Positions 1-8,110 of a stretch of 64,000 bases of DNA are shown in pieces (position 1 is the stretch's first letter; each line of letters begins with the position of its first letter). The position numbers and the translations under genes are program-made. Under the pieces are notes generated by a model that did not search any database, was not told the DNA's origin, and worked only from the letters and a program-made list of their open reading frames with translations. The stretch is from JBOHDX01 sp050700835 (GTDB lineage: Bacteria; Actinomycetota; Actinomycetes; Propionibacteriales; Nocardioidaceae). The stretch is taken from contig JBOHDX010000015.1 of assembly GCA_050700835.1 (NCBI GenBank), forward strand, positions 1 to 64,000. Reading direction: 5' to 3'.

Positions 1-21
1 CTAGGGCGTGACGCATAAGTC
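1..21. repeat. left terminal inverted repeat of the IS
   Basis: The 21 bases pair with 953-973 with two mismatches. The first three bases also form, on the minus strand, the TAG stop of the transposase. Confidence 0.85.
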
Positions 22-549
22 GTTGGTCCAGATGAGGATTGCCCGAAGCACTGCGCCGCCGCGGTAGTTCACGGCGAGTTTGTCGTAGCGGCTGGCCAGG
101 CCGCGCCACTGCTTGAAGGCGTTGAAACCGCGCTCGATGACGTTGCGGTGCTTGTAGAGGTCGCGGTCATAGCTGACCGGTCGGCCGCCGCGGCTGCCCT
201 TGCGGATCCGGTGGCCGATCTGGTCGGAGGGTTCGGGGATCACGGCCTTGATCCCGCGGCGTCGCAGCAAAGTGCGGTGGCCGCGGCTGCTGTAGGCCTT
301 GTCGCCCAGGAGCGCCTCGGGCCGGGTGCGCGCTCGCCCGGGACCGACCCGCGGGATCTCGAGTGCAGTCAGCAGAACCGGCAACATCGGGCTGTCATTG
401 GCATGGCCGGGGCCGGCGTGGACGACCAGCGGTCGACCACGACCATCCACCAGGGCGTGGAGCTTGGTGGTCAGGCCGCCGCGGGACCGACCAATCGCGT
501 GATCGACCGGCTCAGACGGCGGATCCTTGTAACTCGACCCTGCCCCCCG
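1..549 (-). CDS. IS5-family transposase, C-terminal frame (orfB)
   Basis: This frame has no convincing start of its own and is open from the G run at the complement of 543-548. It reads through SSYKDPPSEPVDHAIGRSRG, the classic junction sequence of the family, to the second catalytic aspartate region (LLGDKAYSS) and the RNVIERGFNAFKQWRGLASR block that carries the catalytic glutamate. The stop TAG lies inside the left inverted repeat. It is probably expressed only as an orfA-orfB fusion by +1 slippage. All three DDE regions look intact. Confidence 0.85.
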   Translation of the reverse strand, partial: RGAGSSYKDPPSEPVDHAIGRSRGGLTTKLHALVDGRGRPLVVHAGPGHANDSPMLPVLLTALEIPRVGPGRARTRPEALLGDKAYSSRGHRTLLRRRGIKAVIPEPSDQIGHRIRKGSRGGRPVSYDRDLYKHRNVIERGFNAFKQWRGLASRYDKLAVNYRGGAVLRAILIWTNDLCVTP

Positions 550-922
550 TGTGGCTCGGCAGGATCAGGGCGACCCCCCGTGACAACGTCGCGGCATGCT
601 GATGGACGCGCGCGGTGGTGCTGTCGACGCTGACCCGCCAGTGCACCTCACCGGCCGCGTCGGCCTGGGCCAGCAGCCGCATCAGGATCTGATCCCAGAC
701 CCCGCGACTGGACAGCTGGGAGTGCCGGCGCCAGACCGCCCGCCACGGGCCGTACCGCTCCGGAACATCACGCCACGGACAGCCGGTCCGGAACCGGTAG
801 ATGATCCCGTCGACCAGTGGCCTGTGATCTCGGAAAGGCCTGCTGCGCTTACCTTTCGTGCTCGGCATCAACGGCTCGATCAACGCCCACTGAGCGTCGG
901 TGAGGTCACGACAATCCACCAT
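512..922 (-). CDS. IS5-family transposase, N-terminal frame (orfA)
   Basis: This 136-residue product is the upstream half of a DDE transposase. It opens with the usual helix-turn-helix region of the family (TDAQWALIEPL, then YRFRTGCPWRDVP). It then carries the first catalytic strand with the aspartate in VSVDSTTARVHQH. The frame stops shortly after the run of six G (complement of 543-548). The rest of the catalytic domain continues in the +1 frame, so a full transposase needs a frameshift at that run, as in other two-frame IS5 elements. Confidence 0.9.
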   Translation of the reverse strand: MVDCRDLTDAQWALIEPLMPSTKGKRSRPFRDHRPLVDGIIYRFRTGCPWRDVPERYGPWRAVWRRHSQLSSRGVWDQILMRLLAQADAAGEVHWRVSVDSTTARVHQHAATLSRGVALILPSHTGGRVELQGSAV

Positions 923-952
923 GCGGCCAACAATCCCGCCCTCAAGCGTCAG

Positions 953-973
953 GACTTACGCGACACGCCCTAG
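953..973. repeat. right terminal inverted repeat of the IS
   Basis: This is the inverted copy of bases 1-21. Bases 970-972 read TAG on the minus strand and serve as the stop codon of the neighbouring VOC gene. Confidence 0.85.
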
Positions 974-1353
974 TGGGCGATCTCCCAGATGTGGCCGCCC
1001 GGGTCGGTGAAGCTCGCAGTCCTGATCCCCCATGGCCGGTCCATCGGGCCGTTCAGCAGAGTCACGCCGCGGGTGGTCAGCTCCGCGCACATTGCGTCCA
1101 CGTCGTCCACTTGGAGAGTGAGCTGCAGACGAGACCCGGCGTCACGACTAGCCACCGGAGCAGGGTTGATGAGCTCCGCCGCTGCGGACGTCTTGAGCAG
1201 GTTGATGATGCTGTTGCCGAAGCCGAAGACGGCCGAGTCGTCATCCTCGTACACCACCGGCAGGCCGAACACGTCTTGGTAGAAGGCCTTTGCGGCCGAC
1301 AGATCCTCCACGAACAAGGTGATGGCACCAATGCTCCCCGGCCACGAATCCAA
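970..1353 (-). CDS. VOC (glyoxalase-like) family protein
   Basis: This small vicinal oxygen chelate domain protein of about 127 residues reads ITLFVEDLSAAKAFYQDVFG at the start and ends with SFTDPGGHIWEIAH, the usual first and last strands of a VOC fold. Substrate unknown. I chose the TTG at 1351-1353: it follows an AGAGG ribosome-binding sequence, and the extra N-terminal residues of the longer frame look unlike protein and would overlap the divergent gene. The TAG stop lies in the right end of the IS, so the gene seems to have kept its length despite the insertion. Confidence 0.8.
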   Translation of the reverse strand: MDSWPGSIGAITLFVEDLSAAKAFYQDVFGLPVVYEDDDSAVFGFGNSIINLLKTSAAAELINPAPVASRDAGSRLQLTLQVDDVDAMCAELTTRGVTLLNGPMDRPWGIRTASFTDPGGHIWEIAH

Positions 1354-1471
1354 CTCCGCACCTCTTTCGGCTCTGGCTCCGACCTGCAGCGGGGCTCGGC
1401 GACCGCCACACCGTACCGGATCTGCCGAGATCGAAGCCTGACCTTCACCCTCGTCGGTGGTCGATGTCATT

Positions 1472-2072
1472 ATGTCCGGCATGACTGGATCAGATCCGAA
1501 GGCGGACCTCCATCGCTATCTGCGAGAGGCGCGCGAAGCTCTGCTCTGGAAGCTCGACGGGCTCTCTGAATATGACGTCCGTCGGCCGATGACGCCGACT
1601 GGCACGAACCTCCTCGGACTGGTCAAGCACGTGGCCAGCCTCGAGCTCAGCTACTTCGGTCAAACCTTCGGCAGACCGGCGGCCGACGCGTTGCCATGGT
1701 TCGACGACGACGCCGAGCCCAACGCGGACATGTGGGCGACCGCCGATCAGTCACGAGATCAGATCGTCGGGCTCTACCACCGAGCGTGGGCCCACGCGGA
1801 CGCGACGATCAACGACCTCCCCCCTCGATGCACCGGGCCGCGTGCCGTGGTGGTCGGATGACGGAGGCGAGGTGACGTTGCACCGCATTCTCGTGCACAT
1901 GATCGCCGAGACGAACCGGCACGCCGGGCACGCGGGCATCGTTCGAGAGCTGATCGACGGGACCGCCGGGATGCTCGACGGCAACGACAACCTGCCGCCC
2001 GGCGACCAAGCGTGGTGGGAGCTGTACCGCAGCGAGCTGGAGCGCGAGGCGCTGGCCGCCGACGAGACCTGA
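1472..2072 (+). pseudogene. DinB/DUF664-family protein, frameshifted
   Basis: Two frames together make one DinB-like four-helix protein of about 200 residues. The first covers the N-terminal part (LLGLVKHVASLELSYFGQTF, with the metal-site His). It runs off frame at a run of six C at 1819-1824. The next frame continues with VPWWSDDGGEVTLHRILVHM and ETNRHAGHAGIVRELIDG, which are typical second-half motifs. Five C at that run would restore a single frame. It is either a real frameshift or a homopolymer error. The family includes mycothiol- or metal-dependent enzymes; substrate unknown. Confidence 0.8.
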
Positions 2073-2104
2073 TCGCGTGTGCCCGTGAGCATCGCTGAGG
2101 TGCT

Positions 2105-2689
2105 TCAGACGTGCGCGATCAGCCTGTCCAACGGGGCCGGCACATGTGCCAGATCCAGGGCGCGGACGAGCAGCGGGGCGTAGCGGATCTTGCGCCCGGA
2201 GCGCGTGCCCATGAATCGCCTGAGCCTCGCCCTGTCCGACTTGCCATGCTGCGCAGGCTGCTGCTGGAAGAGACGGAACAGCTTCAGCTCCCCTTGCGCA
2301 GCAAGGATTTTTTCCACGGCGGCTACCCCGAGCGCGCCGATCAGCTCGTCCTCGAGGTCCTCCACGCACACGAAGAAGCGGTGGTCCTCCATCTCGGCAC
2401 GGGTGAGGTTGGACCCGAATCCGGCGCGTTCGAGGTTGCGCTGGAAGACGAGCGCTTCGGCCTCGTCGCACAAGCCCGCGACTGCGACGTCCAAGCCGCG
2501 GGGGCCGAACCGCTCGAGGTAGGAGCCGATGTTCGTCGCTCCGCCCATGGCCACGACTGTGACGCCCTCTGCGGCGAGGTCTCGACCGCGCCGCTGTGCG
2601 AGCGCCTCCACCGCCAACCGGTCGCTGAGGCCTTCGACAAGAACGACCGCGCGAGCAGTCACGCTCGGAGTGTCCCGGAGGGCCGCCAT
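2105..2689 (-). CDS. stand-alone OLD-type TOPRIM protein
   Basis: The 194-residue product reads AVVLVEGLSDRLAVEALAQR at the start, the TOPRIM glutamate motif. It continues with VVAMGGATNIGSYLERFG and the LDVAVAGLCDEAEA aspartate region. This matches the C-terminal TOPRIM nuclease part of OLD-family endonucleases without the ATPase part, as in many solo actinobacterial versions. I chose the ATG at 2687-2689 because upstream sequence in this frame is Arg-rich and not protein-like. No obvious ribosome-binding site is visible. Possible roles include nucleic acid cleavage or repair; this is not shown by the sequence. Confidence 0.8.
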   Translation of the reverse strand: MAALRDTPSVTARAVVLVEGLSDRLAVEALAQRRGRDLAAEGVTVVAMGGATNIGSYLERFGPRGLDVAVAGLCDEAEALVFQRNLERAGFGSNLTRAEMEDHRFFVCVEDLEDELIGALGVAAVEKILAAQGELKLFRLFQQQPAQHGKSDRARLRRFMGTRSGRKIRYAPLLVRALDLAHVPAPLDRLIAHV

Positions 2690-2858
2690 CCGCGGACAGT
2701 ACAGCCGTCCCCGTTGTCGGAACGACCGAATACGCGGCCCGCTCTCAGTGCAGGTGCGCTTTGACGGGGTGCCGTGCGGACTCACTGGGGTGGTCCGGAC
2801 GCAGCCGTTGCGCCGAGTCCACCCCATTGCGATGCACCGGGATGCCGCCGGCTCTCGA

Positions 2859-3617
2859 TCAGGTCTTCGCGCGTACGCACCAGGCCGACCCCGTGACCTC
2901 GAACGGCGCAGGCGGAAGGCCAGCTGCGCAGCGTGCTCGTAGCGCGGCACGCCGGGACTCGTCCAGGCGGCGGACGTATCCGCCTGCCGGCCCGACACCG
3001 AGCGTGAACGGATCCCACCAGTCGGCGAAGCTCGCGAACCGGACGTGGACCGTCAGAGATCCCGACTCGACCAGGCGCAGCCCCGCCGCCTCGCACAGCT
3101 CCGCCAGCTGGCCTTCCGTTGCCCCGGGCAGCGCGGCCTCGCCGGGCGCAACCGGATCCACATCGCGCACTGCACTCCAGAACTCAGACAACGGGCCGCC
3201 ATGACCGGCGTGGTCCCAGACGCAGGCGGCGACCACCCCGCCCGGACGTGTGACTCGTGCCATCTCGACGATGCCCGCCACGGGATCTGTCATGAAGTGC
3301 ACGACCAGCTGGGCCAGCGCAAGATCGAAGCTGTCACCAGCGAAGGGGAGCTGCTCCGCCACCCCGGACCGGACATCGACCGAAGGGAGTCGTTGCCGGA
3401 GCGCGGCGACGAAGGACGCCGACGGATCGACGGCCGCGACCGCGGCCGGACCCAGTCGCTCCACCAGCTGCTCGGTCAGCGCACCTGGCCCACACCCGAC
3501 GTCCAGAGCACGCTGACCCTTCTGCGCTTGGGCGAACTCAAGGAACAGCCGGGCCAGCGGTTGGGAGTACCGCCCCATGAACCGCGTGTACGCGTCCGCC
3601 GTGACGTCGAAGGTCAC
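2859..3617 (-). CDS. class I SAM-dependent methyltransferase
   Basis: This 252-residue product carries motif I ALDVGCGPGALTEQLVERLG, the acidic motif II region AVDPSASFVAALRQR, and SFDLALAQLVVHFM at the usual spacing. It resembles small UbiE/COQ5-like methyltransferases; substrate unknown. The GTG start is preceded by TACATT six bases away, which suggests a leaderless transcript; an in-frame ATG at 3674 is the alternative. The long palindrome at 3758-3842 separates it from the upstream gene on the same strand. Confidence 0.8.
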   Translation of the reverse strand: MTFDVTADAYTRFMGRYSQPLARLFLEFAQAQKGQRALDVGCGPGALTEQLVERLGPAAVAAVDPSASFVAALRQRLPSVDVRSGVAEQLPFAGDSFDLALAQLVVHFMTDPVAGIVEMARVTRPGGVVAACVWDHAGHGGPLSEFWSAVRDVDPVAPGEAALPGATEGQLAELCEAAGLRLVESGSLTVHVRFASFADWWDPFTLGVGPAGGYVRRLDESRRAALRARCAAGLPPAPFEVTGSAWCVRAKT

Positions 3618-3757
3618 GACCTGAATGTAGCGCCGCGAGACGAGTCGGGGACCCGATCGACCTTCGGAGACCATGTCGCGCCGACCCGCTACGAGGCTTT
3701 CCCAACCGGTCCGCTCCGGTTCGGCTCCACCGGAGCTCGTACGCGGAAGGGGGCCCC

Positions 3758-3842
3758 GTTTACCACGTTCTCGTGGTACGTCACCACTTCTCATGGGTTG
3801 TAACCCATGAGAAGTGACGGTTACCACGAGAACGTGGTAAAC
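3758..3842. repeat. 85-bp near-perfect palindrome (nested hairpins)
   Basis: Positions 3758-3799 are almost the exact inverse of 3802-3842, with only a few bases unmatched in the middle of the arms. Each outer arm also contains its own hairpin, TACCACG-TTCT-CGTGGTA at 3761-3778 and its mirror. It lies just past the stop of the secreted-protein gene (ends 3860, minus strand) and upstream of the methyltransferase. It could act as a terminator, a REP-like dispersed element or an operator. Confidence 0.85.
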
Positions 3843-3859
3843 CGACGCAGGCCGCGCCG

Positions 3860-4405
3860 CTACTGGGGGCAGTGGACGTTGGGGTTCCACATCTTGAACA
3901 TGCCGGCCGGGTTGTGCTTCCAGATCCAGGCGTGCAGCGAGTAGAACGCTGGAAGCCCGAACCGGTTTCCGGCAGGGGTGAAGTTGAACCGGTGACCGTA
4001 CAACCGCGGCCGGGGTGCGTTCATGCCGTGCACCGCTTCCCAGGCCTGCTTCAGCACGACGTACTCCAGGGCCACCAGCCGTCGGTGCCCGTTCACCGGC
4101 GCGTACACGAGGGCCTCGGGATGCCTCAGCCGGATCGCCGGGTCGGCGACCAAGCCGCCGTTGGCGAAGTGGATGCCCATGGCTCCCATGGGCGGCATCG
4201 CGATGCAGGCGATGCCGTTCTTGTCGGTCAACAAGGCATAGCCGTGCTTCTTCGCGGTCGCCAGCGAGTGGAACTTCTTGGTGGCCTCCCTGGCCGCCGC
4301 CACCTGGTGTCGGTGCGTGGCGGCGGTCGCGCCCGGCGCCAGAGCGGAGACCGGCAGCGCCAGCGCCGCCGTCGCGGCGAGCGCGCCGATCAGTCTGGTG
4401 CGCAT
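3860..4405 (-). CDS. secreted protein of unknown function
   Basis: The 181-residue product begins with a clear signal peptide (MRTRLIGALAATAALALPV, followed by Ala-rich cleavage region) and is probably exported. The mature part has CIAMPPMGAMGIHFANGGLV, LVALEYVVLKQAW and a C-terminal NPNVHCPQ. I do not recognise a named domain; the pattern is typical of small exported actinobacterial proteins. The start is firm: AGGAGG precedes the ATG and the preceding gene's TGA overlaps it by one base (TGATG), so the two genes should be translationally coupled. Confidence 0.7.
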   Translation of the reverse strand: MRTRLIGALAATAALALPVSALAPGATAATHRHQVAAAREATKKFHSLATAKKHGYALLTDKNGIACIAMPPMGAMGIHFANGGLVADPAIRLRHPEALVYAPVNGHRRLVALEYVVLKQAWEAVHGMNAPRPRLYGHRFNFTPAGNRFGLPAFYSLHAWIWKHNPAGMFKMWNPNVHCPQ

Positions 4406-4656
4406 CAGGACCCCTCCTTGACTTCGTACACCTCGTCGGCGACGAGGCCGTGCGCTTCGCGATGGACCGTGGTCGACGCCTCCGCGGACGGGGCTTCGAC
4501 CAGACAGAAGATCTTCCCCTGATCCTCGTCCACCCAATAGCGCAGATAGCGGACGTCGTACTTGCTCTGGACCTGGAGATCGGCCATGTGGGCCTTGCTC
4601 ACGTCGTCGACGGACACTGTTCCGTCGATGTGATGGACATCCATGTAGAGAGGCAC
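4405..4656 (-). CDS. DUF4242 (SCO4226-like nickel-binding) protein
   Basis: This 83-residue ferredoxin-like-fold protein begins MPLYMDVHHI and includes HMADLQVQSKYDVRYLRYWV and GKIFCLVEAPSAEA, the recognised pattern of the DUF4242 family. Streptomyces SCO4226, the studied member, binds nickel. An AAAGGAGC ribosome-binding site precedes the ATG. It overlaps the secreted-protein gene by one base and lies 79 bp after the LAL regulator on the same strand, so the three may share a transcript. Metal binding here is inferred from the family. Confidence 0.75.
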   Translation of the reverse strand: MPLYMDVHHIDGTVSVDDVSKAHMADLQVQSKYDVRYLRYWVDEDQGKIFCLVEAPSAEASTTVHREAHGLVADEVYEVKEGS

Positions 4657-4735
4657 TTCTTGCTCCTTTGGTCGCGCCTGCCGGACACCGCGACCGTAGG
4701 TGCCGGCGTACGACCGAAGGATCGGGAAGGACTAC

Positions 4736-7348
4736 CTAGATTGCGCGCCCGACTCCCCATCTTGTATCGAGCAGACCAAGGCGGACGGCCTCGGCGGCCA
4801 CGACCTTGCGGGACCTCACACCGAGCTTGCCGAGCACCGCGGATACATGGTGATCGACGGTCTTGACGGACACGAACAGCCGACTGGAGATCTCGTTGTT
4901 CGTGAGTCCGTCGCACAGCAGCTCGAGCACCTCATGCTCACGGCGGGTGAGACCTGCCGGGTGCTTCTTCGTCGTGGTGCGCCGGCCGTTCGGGATGGAC
5001 GAGATATGCAGTCGCCGCATCTTCTGACGGGCCAGCCGGGCGGCCGCCTCGGCGCCCAGATCCTCGAGCCTGGCCAGCGCCTCCCGAAGATGCGCCTCGG
5101 CGGTGGAGTCGAGCAGCGCCAACGCAGCGTGGTAGCGGAATCCAAGTTCGTCCCACAGCTTCGCGGCGCGAGTGTGATCGTCGGCGACCTCGCTCGCGAA
5201 CGGCTCCACCACGCCGACTTCCGGTCCGCGTGACGAGTCGATGCGATGATGCCAAGCCGCCGCCGCGCTGCGTTCGTCCGCACCGCTGAGGGCCGCGGCC
5301 TGATCCGCCACGGCGAGCTCGCAGGCCGCACCGGCATCGTCGCCTTCGAGCCATCTCGCCTCGGCCCTGGCGGTCCGCGCCAGCATGATCCACGCCGGTT
5401 CACCCACACCGTCTGCCAGCTCGATCGCTTCGTCGAGACACGTCCAGACCCCGTCGCTGCCTCGACGTGCCCGGACCTTGCCGAGACTGATCAGCGGATT
5501 GAGACGGTTCACCGGCGAGGGGCCGGCCTTGCTCAGCAGCGAGCCAGCGAGCGACTCGGCCTCGTCCCAACGTCCCAGCTTCTCCAAGACACTGGTGCGC
5601 TCCCCGCGAATGCAGGTGCCGAACGTGACGATGTCGTGCTCGTCGCAGTACGCGATCCCGTCGACGAAGAACCGTTCACCCTCGGCCATCCGGAACGTGG
5701 AGCAGTATTGCCCGTAGAGATTCGCGTACGCGCGGCCCGCCTGCTCGTCGAGGCCGGCCTCGATCGCAATCTCCAAGGCATGCTTGAGCGGCCGTGCCCA
5801 GTCCTGGCCGGCACCCGCGGCGGCGGCCGCACACGCCTCCGTGTTGAGCGCGTCGCTGAGCACGTCGGCCAGCCCCAACGGCTCGGCGACAACCCGGGCA
5901 TGCTGTGCCAGGCGTACCGCTTCGACGAAGTCCCCTCGATTCATCCGTTGGTTCGCGAGGTTCGCGTACGCCCTGGCCTGCTCGGGGCTCGGCCCAAGTG
6001 GCTCGAGCACGGCCAGCGCCGCCTCCGACGCCTGATCCGCCTCTTCGCCACGGCATAGTCGCCACATCGTCCGTGACAGCAGGCGCAGCGTGTCGCCTTC
6101 GCGTACCGGATCGCCGACATCACGCCAGAGCCGCAGGGCGCTCTGGCGGGCGTCGGCAGAATCCTGCCAGCGGTCGACGAGTGCCAGCTCCTGCGCCAGC
6201 TCGTCGTACAACCCCGCCAGTGTCGCCCGGGGAGTGCGGGAGGCCGCCCGGAGGGCGCGTTCGAACTGTGCCGCTGCCTCGCGGTGAGCCGCGAGCTCCG
6301 ACGCGCGCCGGGCTGCGCGGGTGGCGTACTCCAAGACCAGCTCGTCGTCGGCACCTTCGGCGTGGAAGGCGAGCCGCGCATCGTCGTCGCACCCGTCGGC
6401 GAGCAACGCGTGCAGGATCGCAGAGTGGGCCGTGGCGCTACGACCAGGAGGAATCGCCGACTGCACCGCCCGCCGGGCGATCTCATGGCGGAATCGCAGG
6501 CCGCCCTTGTCGCCGGTCAGGACACCGCACCCGACAAGCTCGTCCAACGTCTCCGGCGAGGCGTCGCTGACCGACTCTAGGAACTGGGGTCGGATCCGTG
6601 CACCGATCAGCGCGGCGATGTCGAGCACCTGCCGCGCATCAGTGCTCAACCCCGCGACCCTCGCCAACACCGCGTCCCGCACCGACGTGGGCAGGCCGCC
6701 GACGGCAGCGTGCAGAACCTCGGTCACGAAGAACGGGTTGCCGCCGGTCAACGTGTGCAGGGTGTTCGCCTCGACGCCTGTCCCGTCAGCCAGCGTGGCC
6801 ACCGCGCTCGGGGACAACGGCGGCAGGTCCAGTCTTCGCGTCGTACGTTGGGTGGAGAGCTCACCCAGGGCTACCCGAAGCGGGTCGTCCGCGACCAGGC
6901 CGTCATCGCGGTACGTGACGAGAAGCAGGGCGGGTGCGTCGCGGAGCCGCCGGCCGACGAAACGCAGCAGGTCGAGGGTCGCCTCGTCGGCCCAGTGCAC
7001 ATCCTCGATCGCGAGCACGGTGAAGTCGCCCGGCGCAGTGAGTTCCCGAAGCAATGCGCGGAAGAGCTGCTCGCGAGGCGCGGCCCGGCGACAGGCTTCT
7101 CGCAGCTCGCCGTCGAGCTGTTCGGCAATGTCGAGCAGCGGCGCCAGCGGGCGAGGCGTGAACAGTCCGTCGCAGGCTCCCCAGCACCAGCGGGCATCGA
7201 CCAGGTCGTGACCGAGCTGCTCGAGCAGAGACGACTTGCCCACCCCTGCCTCACCGCCCACGAGGACCATCCGGCCCTGTCCGCCGCGGGCCTCATCGGC
7301 GTACTCGGCCAGCGTCGACAGGTGAGCTTCCCGTTCGAGCAGGCGCAT
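4736..7348 (-). CDS. LAL-type LuxR transcriptional regulator with ATPase domain
   Basis: The 870-residue protein has the large LAL architecture. The N-terminal AAA-like ATPase carries Walker A GGEAGVGKSS (about residue 30) and a Walker B-like FTVLAIEDVHWADEA. A long helical-repeat middle follows, and a C-terminal LuxR helix-turn-helix (LTRREHEVLELLCDGLTNNE, then VKTVDHHVSAVLGKLGV). Such proteins sense inducers with the middle region and activate nearby genes. The ATG at 7346-7348 begins MRLLEREAHL, a standard LAL start; the longer open frame upstream is Arg-rich and rejected. The DUF4242 and secreted-protein genes follow on the same strand and are candidate targets. Confidence 0.9.
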   Translation of the reverse strand: MRLLEREAHLSTLAEYADEARGGQGRMVLVGGEAGVGKSSLLEQLGHDLVDARWCWGACDGLFTPRPLAPLLDIAEQLDGELREACRRAAPREQLFRALLRELTAPGDFTVLAIEDVHWADEATLDLLRFVGRRLRDAPALLLVTYRDDGLVADDPLRVALGELSTQRTTRRLDLPPLSPSAVATLADGTGVEANTLHTLTGGNPFFVTEVLHAAVGGLPTSVRDAVLARVAGLSTDARQVLDIAALIGARIRPQFLESVSDASPETLDELVGCGVLTGDKGGLRFRHEIARRAVQSAIPPGRSATAHSAILHALLADGCDDDARLAFHAEGADDELVLEYATRAARRASELAAHREAAAQFERALRAASRTPRATLAGLYDELAQELALVDRWQDSADARQSALRLWRDVGDPVREGDTLRLLSRTMWRLCRGEEADQASEAALAVLEPLGPSPEQARAYANLANQRMNRGDFVEAVRLAQHARVVAEPLGLADVLSDALNTEACAAAAAGAGQDWARPLKHALEIAIEAGLDEQAGRAYANLYGQYCSTFRMAEGERFFVDGIAYCDEHDIVTFGTCIRGERTSVLEKLGRWDEAESLAGSLLSKAGPSPVNRLNPLISLGKVRARRGSDGVWTCLDEAIELADGVGEPAWIMLARTARAEARWLEGDDAGAACELAVADQAAALSGADERSAAAAWHHRIDSSRGPEVGVVEPFASEVADDHTRAAKLWDELGFRYHAALALLDSTAEAHLREALARLEDLGAEAAARLARQKMRRLHISSIPNGRRTTTKKHPAGLTRREHEVLELLCDGLTNNEISSRLFVSVKTVDHHVSAVLGKLGVRSRKVVAAEAVRLGLLDTRWGVGRAI

Positions 7349-7485
7349 ACACCGATTGTGGGGCCGGGTTCGTGACCGCGTCCATGGTCGTGCCGACGAA
7401 GCCGACAAACCCGGCCGGGTCGATCCGGTATGCCCCGAATGAGCTCCGCGCGCTGGCGTCCGCTGCCGCCCGGCGCCTCGTGCAA

Positions 7486-7971
7486 TCAGGTCCCGTCGGC
7501 TGCGTCCGCCGCGCGATACAGCGCCGCGATGTCGATCTTGCTCATGCCGAGCATCGCCTTCATCGCCCGCGTCGCCCGCGTCGCGTCGGGATCGGCGAAC
7601 AGCTCCGCCATCCCGGTCGGCACGACCTGCCAGGACAGGCCGAACCGGTCCTTCAGCCAGCCGCATGGGCCTTCCTGCCCGCCCTCGGACAGGCGGTCCC
7701 AGAAGTAGTCGAGCTCGTCCTGAGTCTCACAGTCCACCTCGAAGGAAACCGCCTCATCGAAGGTGAACTCCGGCCCACCGTTGACGCCGACGAATCGGTT
7801 GCCGTCCAGCTCGAACTCAACTGTCAGCACCGTGCCGGCCGGTCGTGGCCCGGCCTCGGTGTAGTGCGTCACGTTGACGATTCGTGAGTTGTCGAAGACG
7901 GAGACGTAGAACGCGGCGGCCTCCTCGGCCTCGGTGTCGAACCAGAGATTCGGGGTGATCGTGCGCTGCAT
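7486..7971 (-). CDS. PhnB-like VOC protein (3-demethylubiquinone methyltransferase-like fold)
   Basis: This 161-residue protein begins ITPNLWFDTEAEEAAAFYVS, the standard opening of the PhnB/DUF1338-like VOC subfamily. It continues with FVGVNGGPEFTFDEAVSFEV and GWLKDRFGLSWQVVP. Despite old family names these are not methyltransferases, and the true substrates are mostly unknown. A second, shorter relative lies at 47604-48026. It reads toward the LAL regulator with about 137 bp between them. Confidence 0.85.
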   Translation of the reverse strand: MQRTITPNLWFDTEAEEAAAFYVSVFDNSRIVNVTHYTEAGPRPAGTVLTVEFELDGNRFVGVNGGPEFTFDEAVSFEVDCETQDELDYFWDRLSEGGQEGPCGWLKDRFGLSWQVVPTGMAELFADPDATRATRAMKAMLGMSKIDIAALYRAADAADGT

Positions 7972-8110
7972 GGGCCTTGAGTCCTCTCGTGGTGCGGGCT
8001 CGGCTCGTCCCGCTGTGGTGTCACCGGTGTAGACAGCTGCGGAACGGGAAACTCATCGTCGCGGCACGCCGCTCGACCGCGGACTGCGTCCGGCAGGGCA
8101 GAATCGTGAC

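Larger units (their letters stand above)
1..973 (-). mobile_element. IS5-family insertion sequence, complete
   Basis: This is a whole insertion sequence with both ends visible. The first 21 bases and the reverse complement of 953-973 match at 19 of 21 positions and both begin CTAGGGCGTG. The two transposase frames between them carry typical IS5-family (IS427-like) sequence. The outer CTAG at each end probably contains the short target duplication seen in this group. Because the window begins exactly at the left end, the left flank cannot be checked. The right end abuts the stop codon of the VOC gene, so the insertion apparently spared that gene. Confidence 0.9.
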
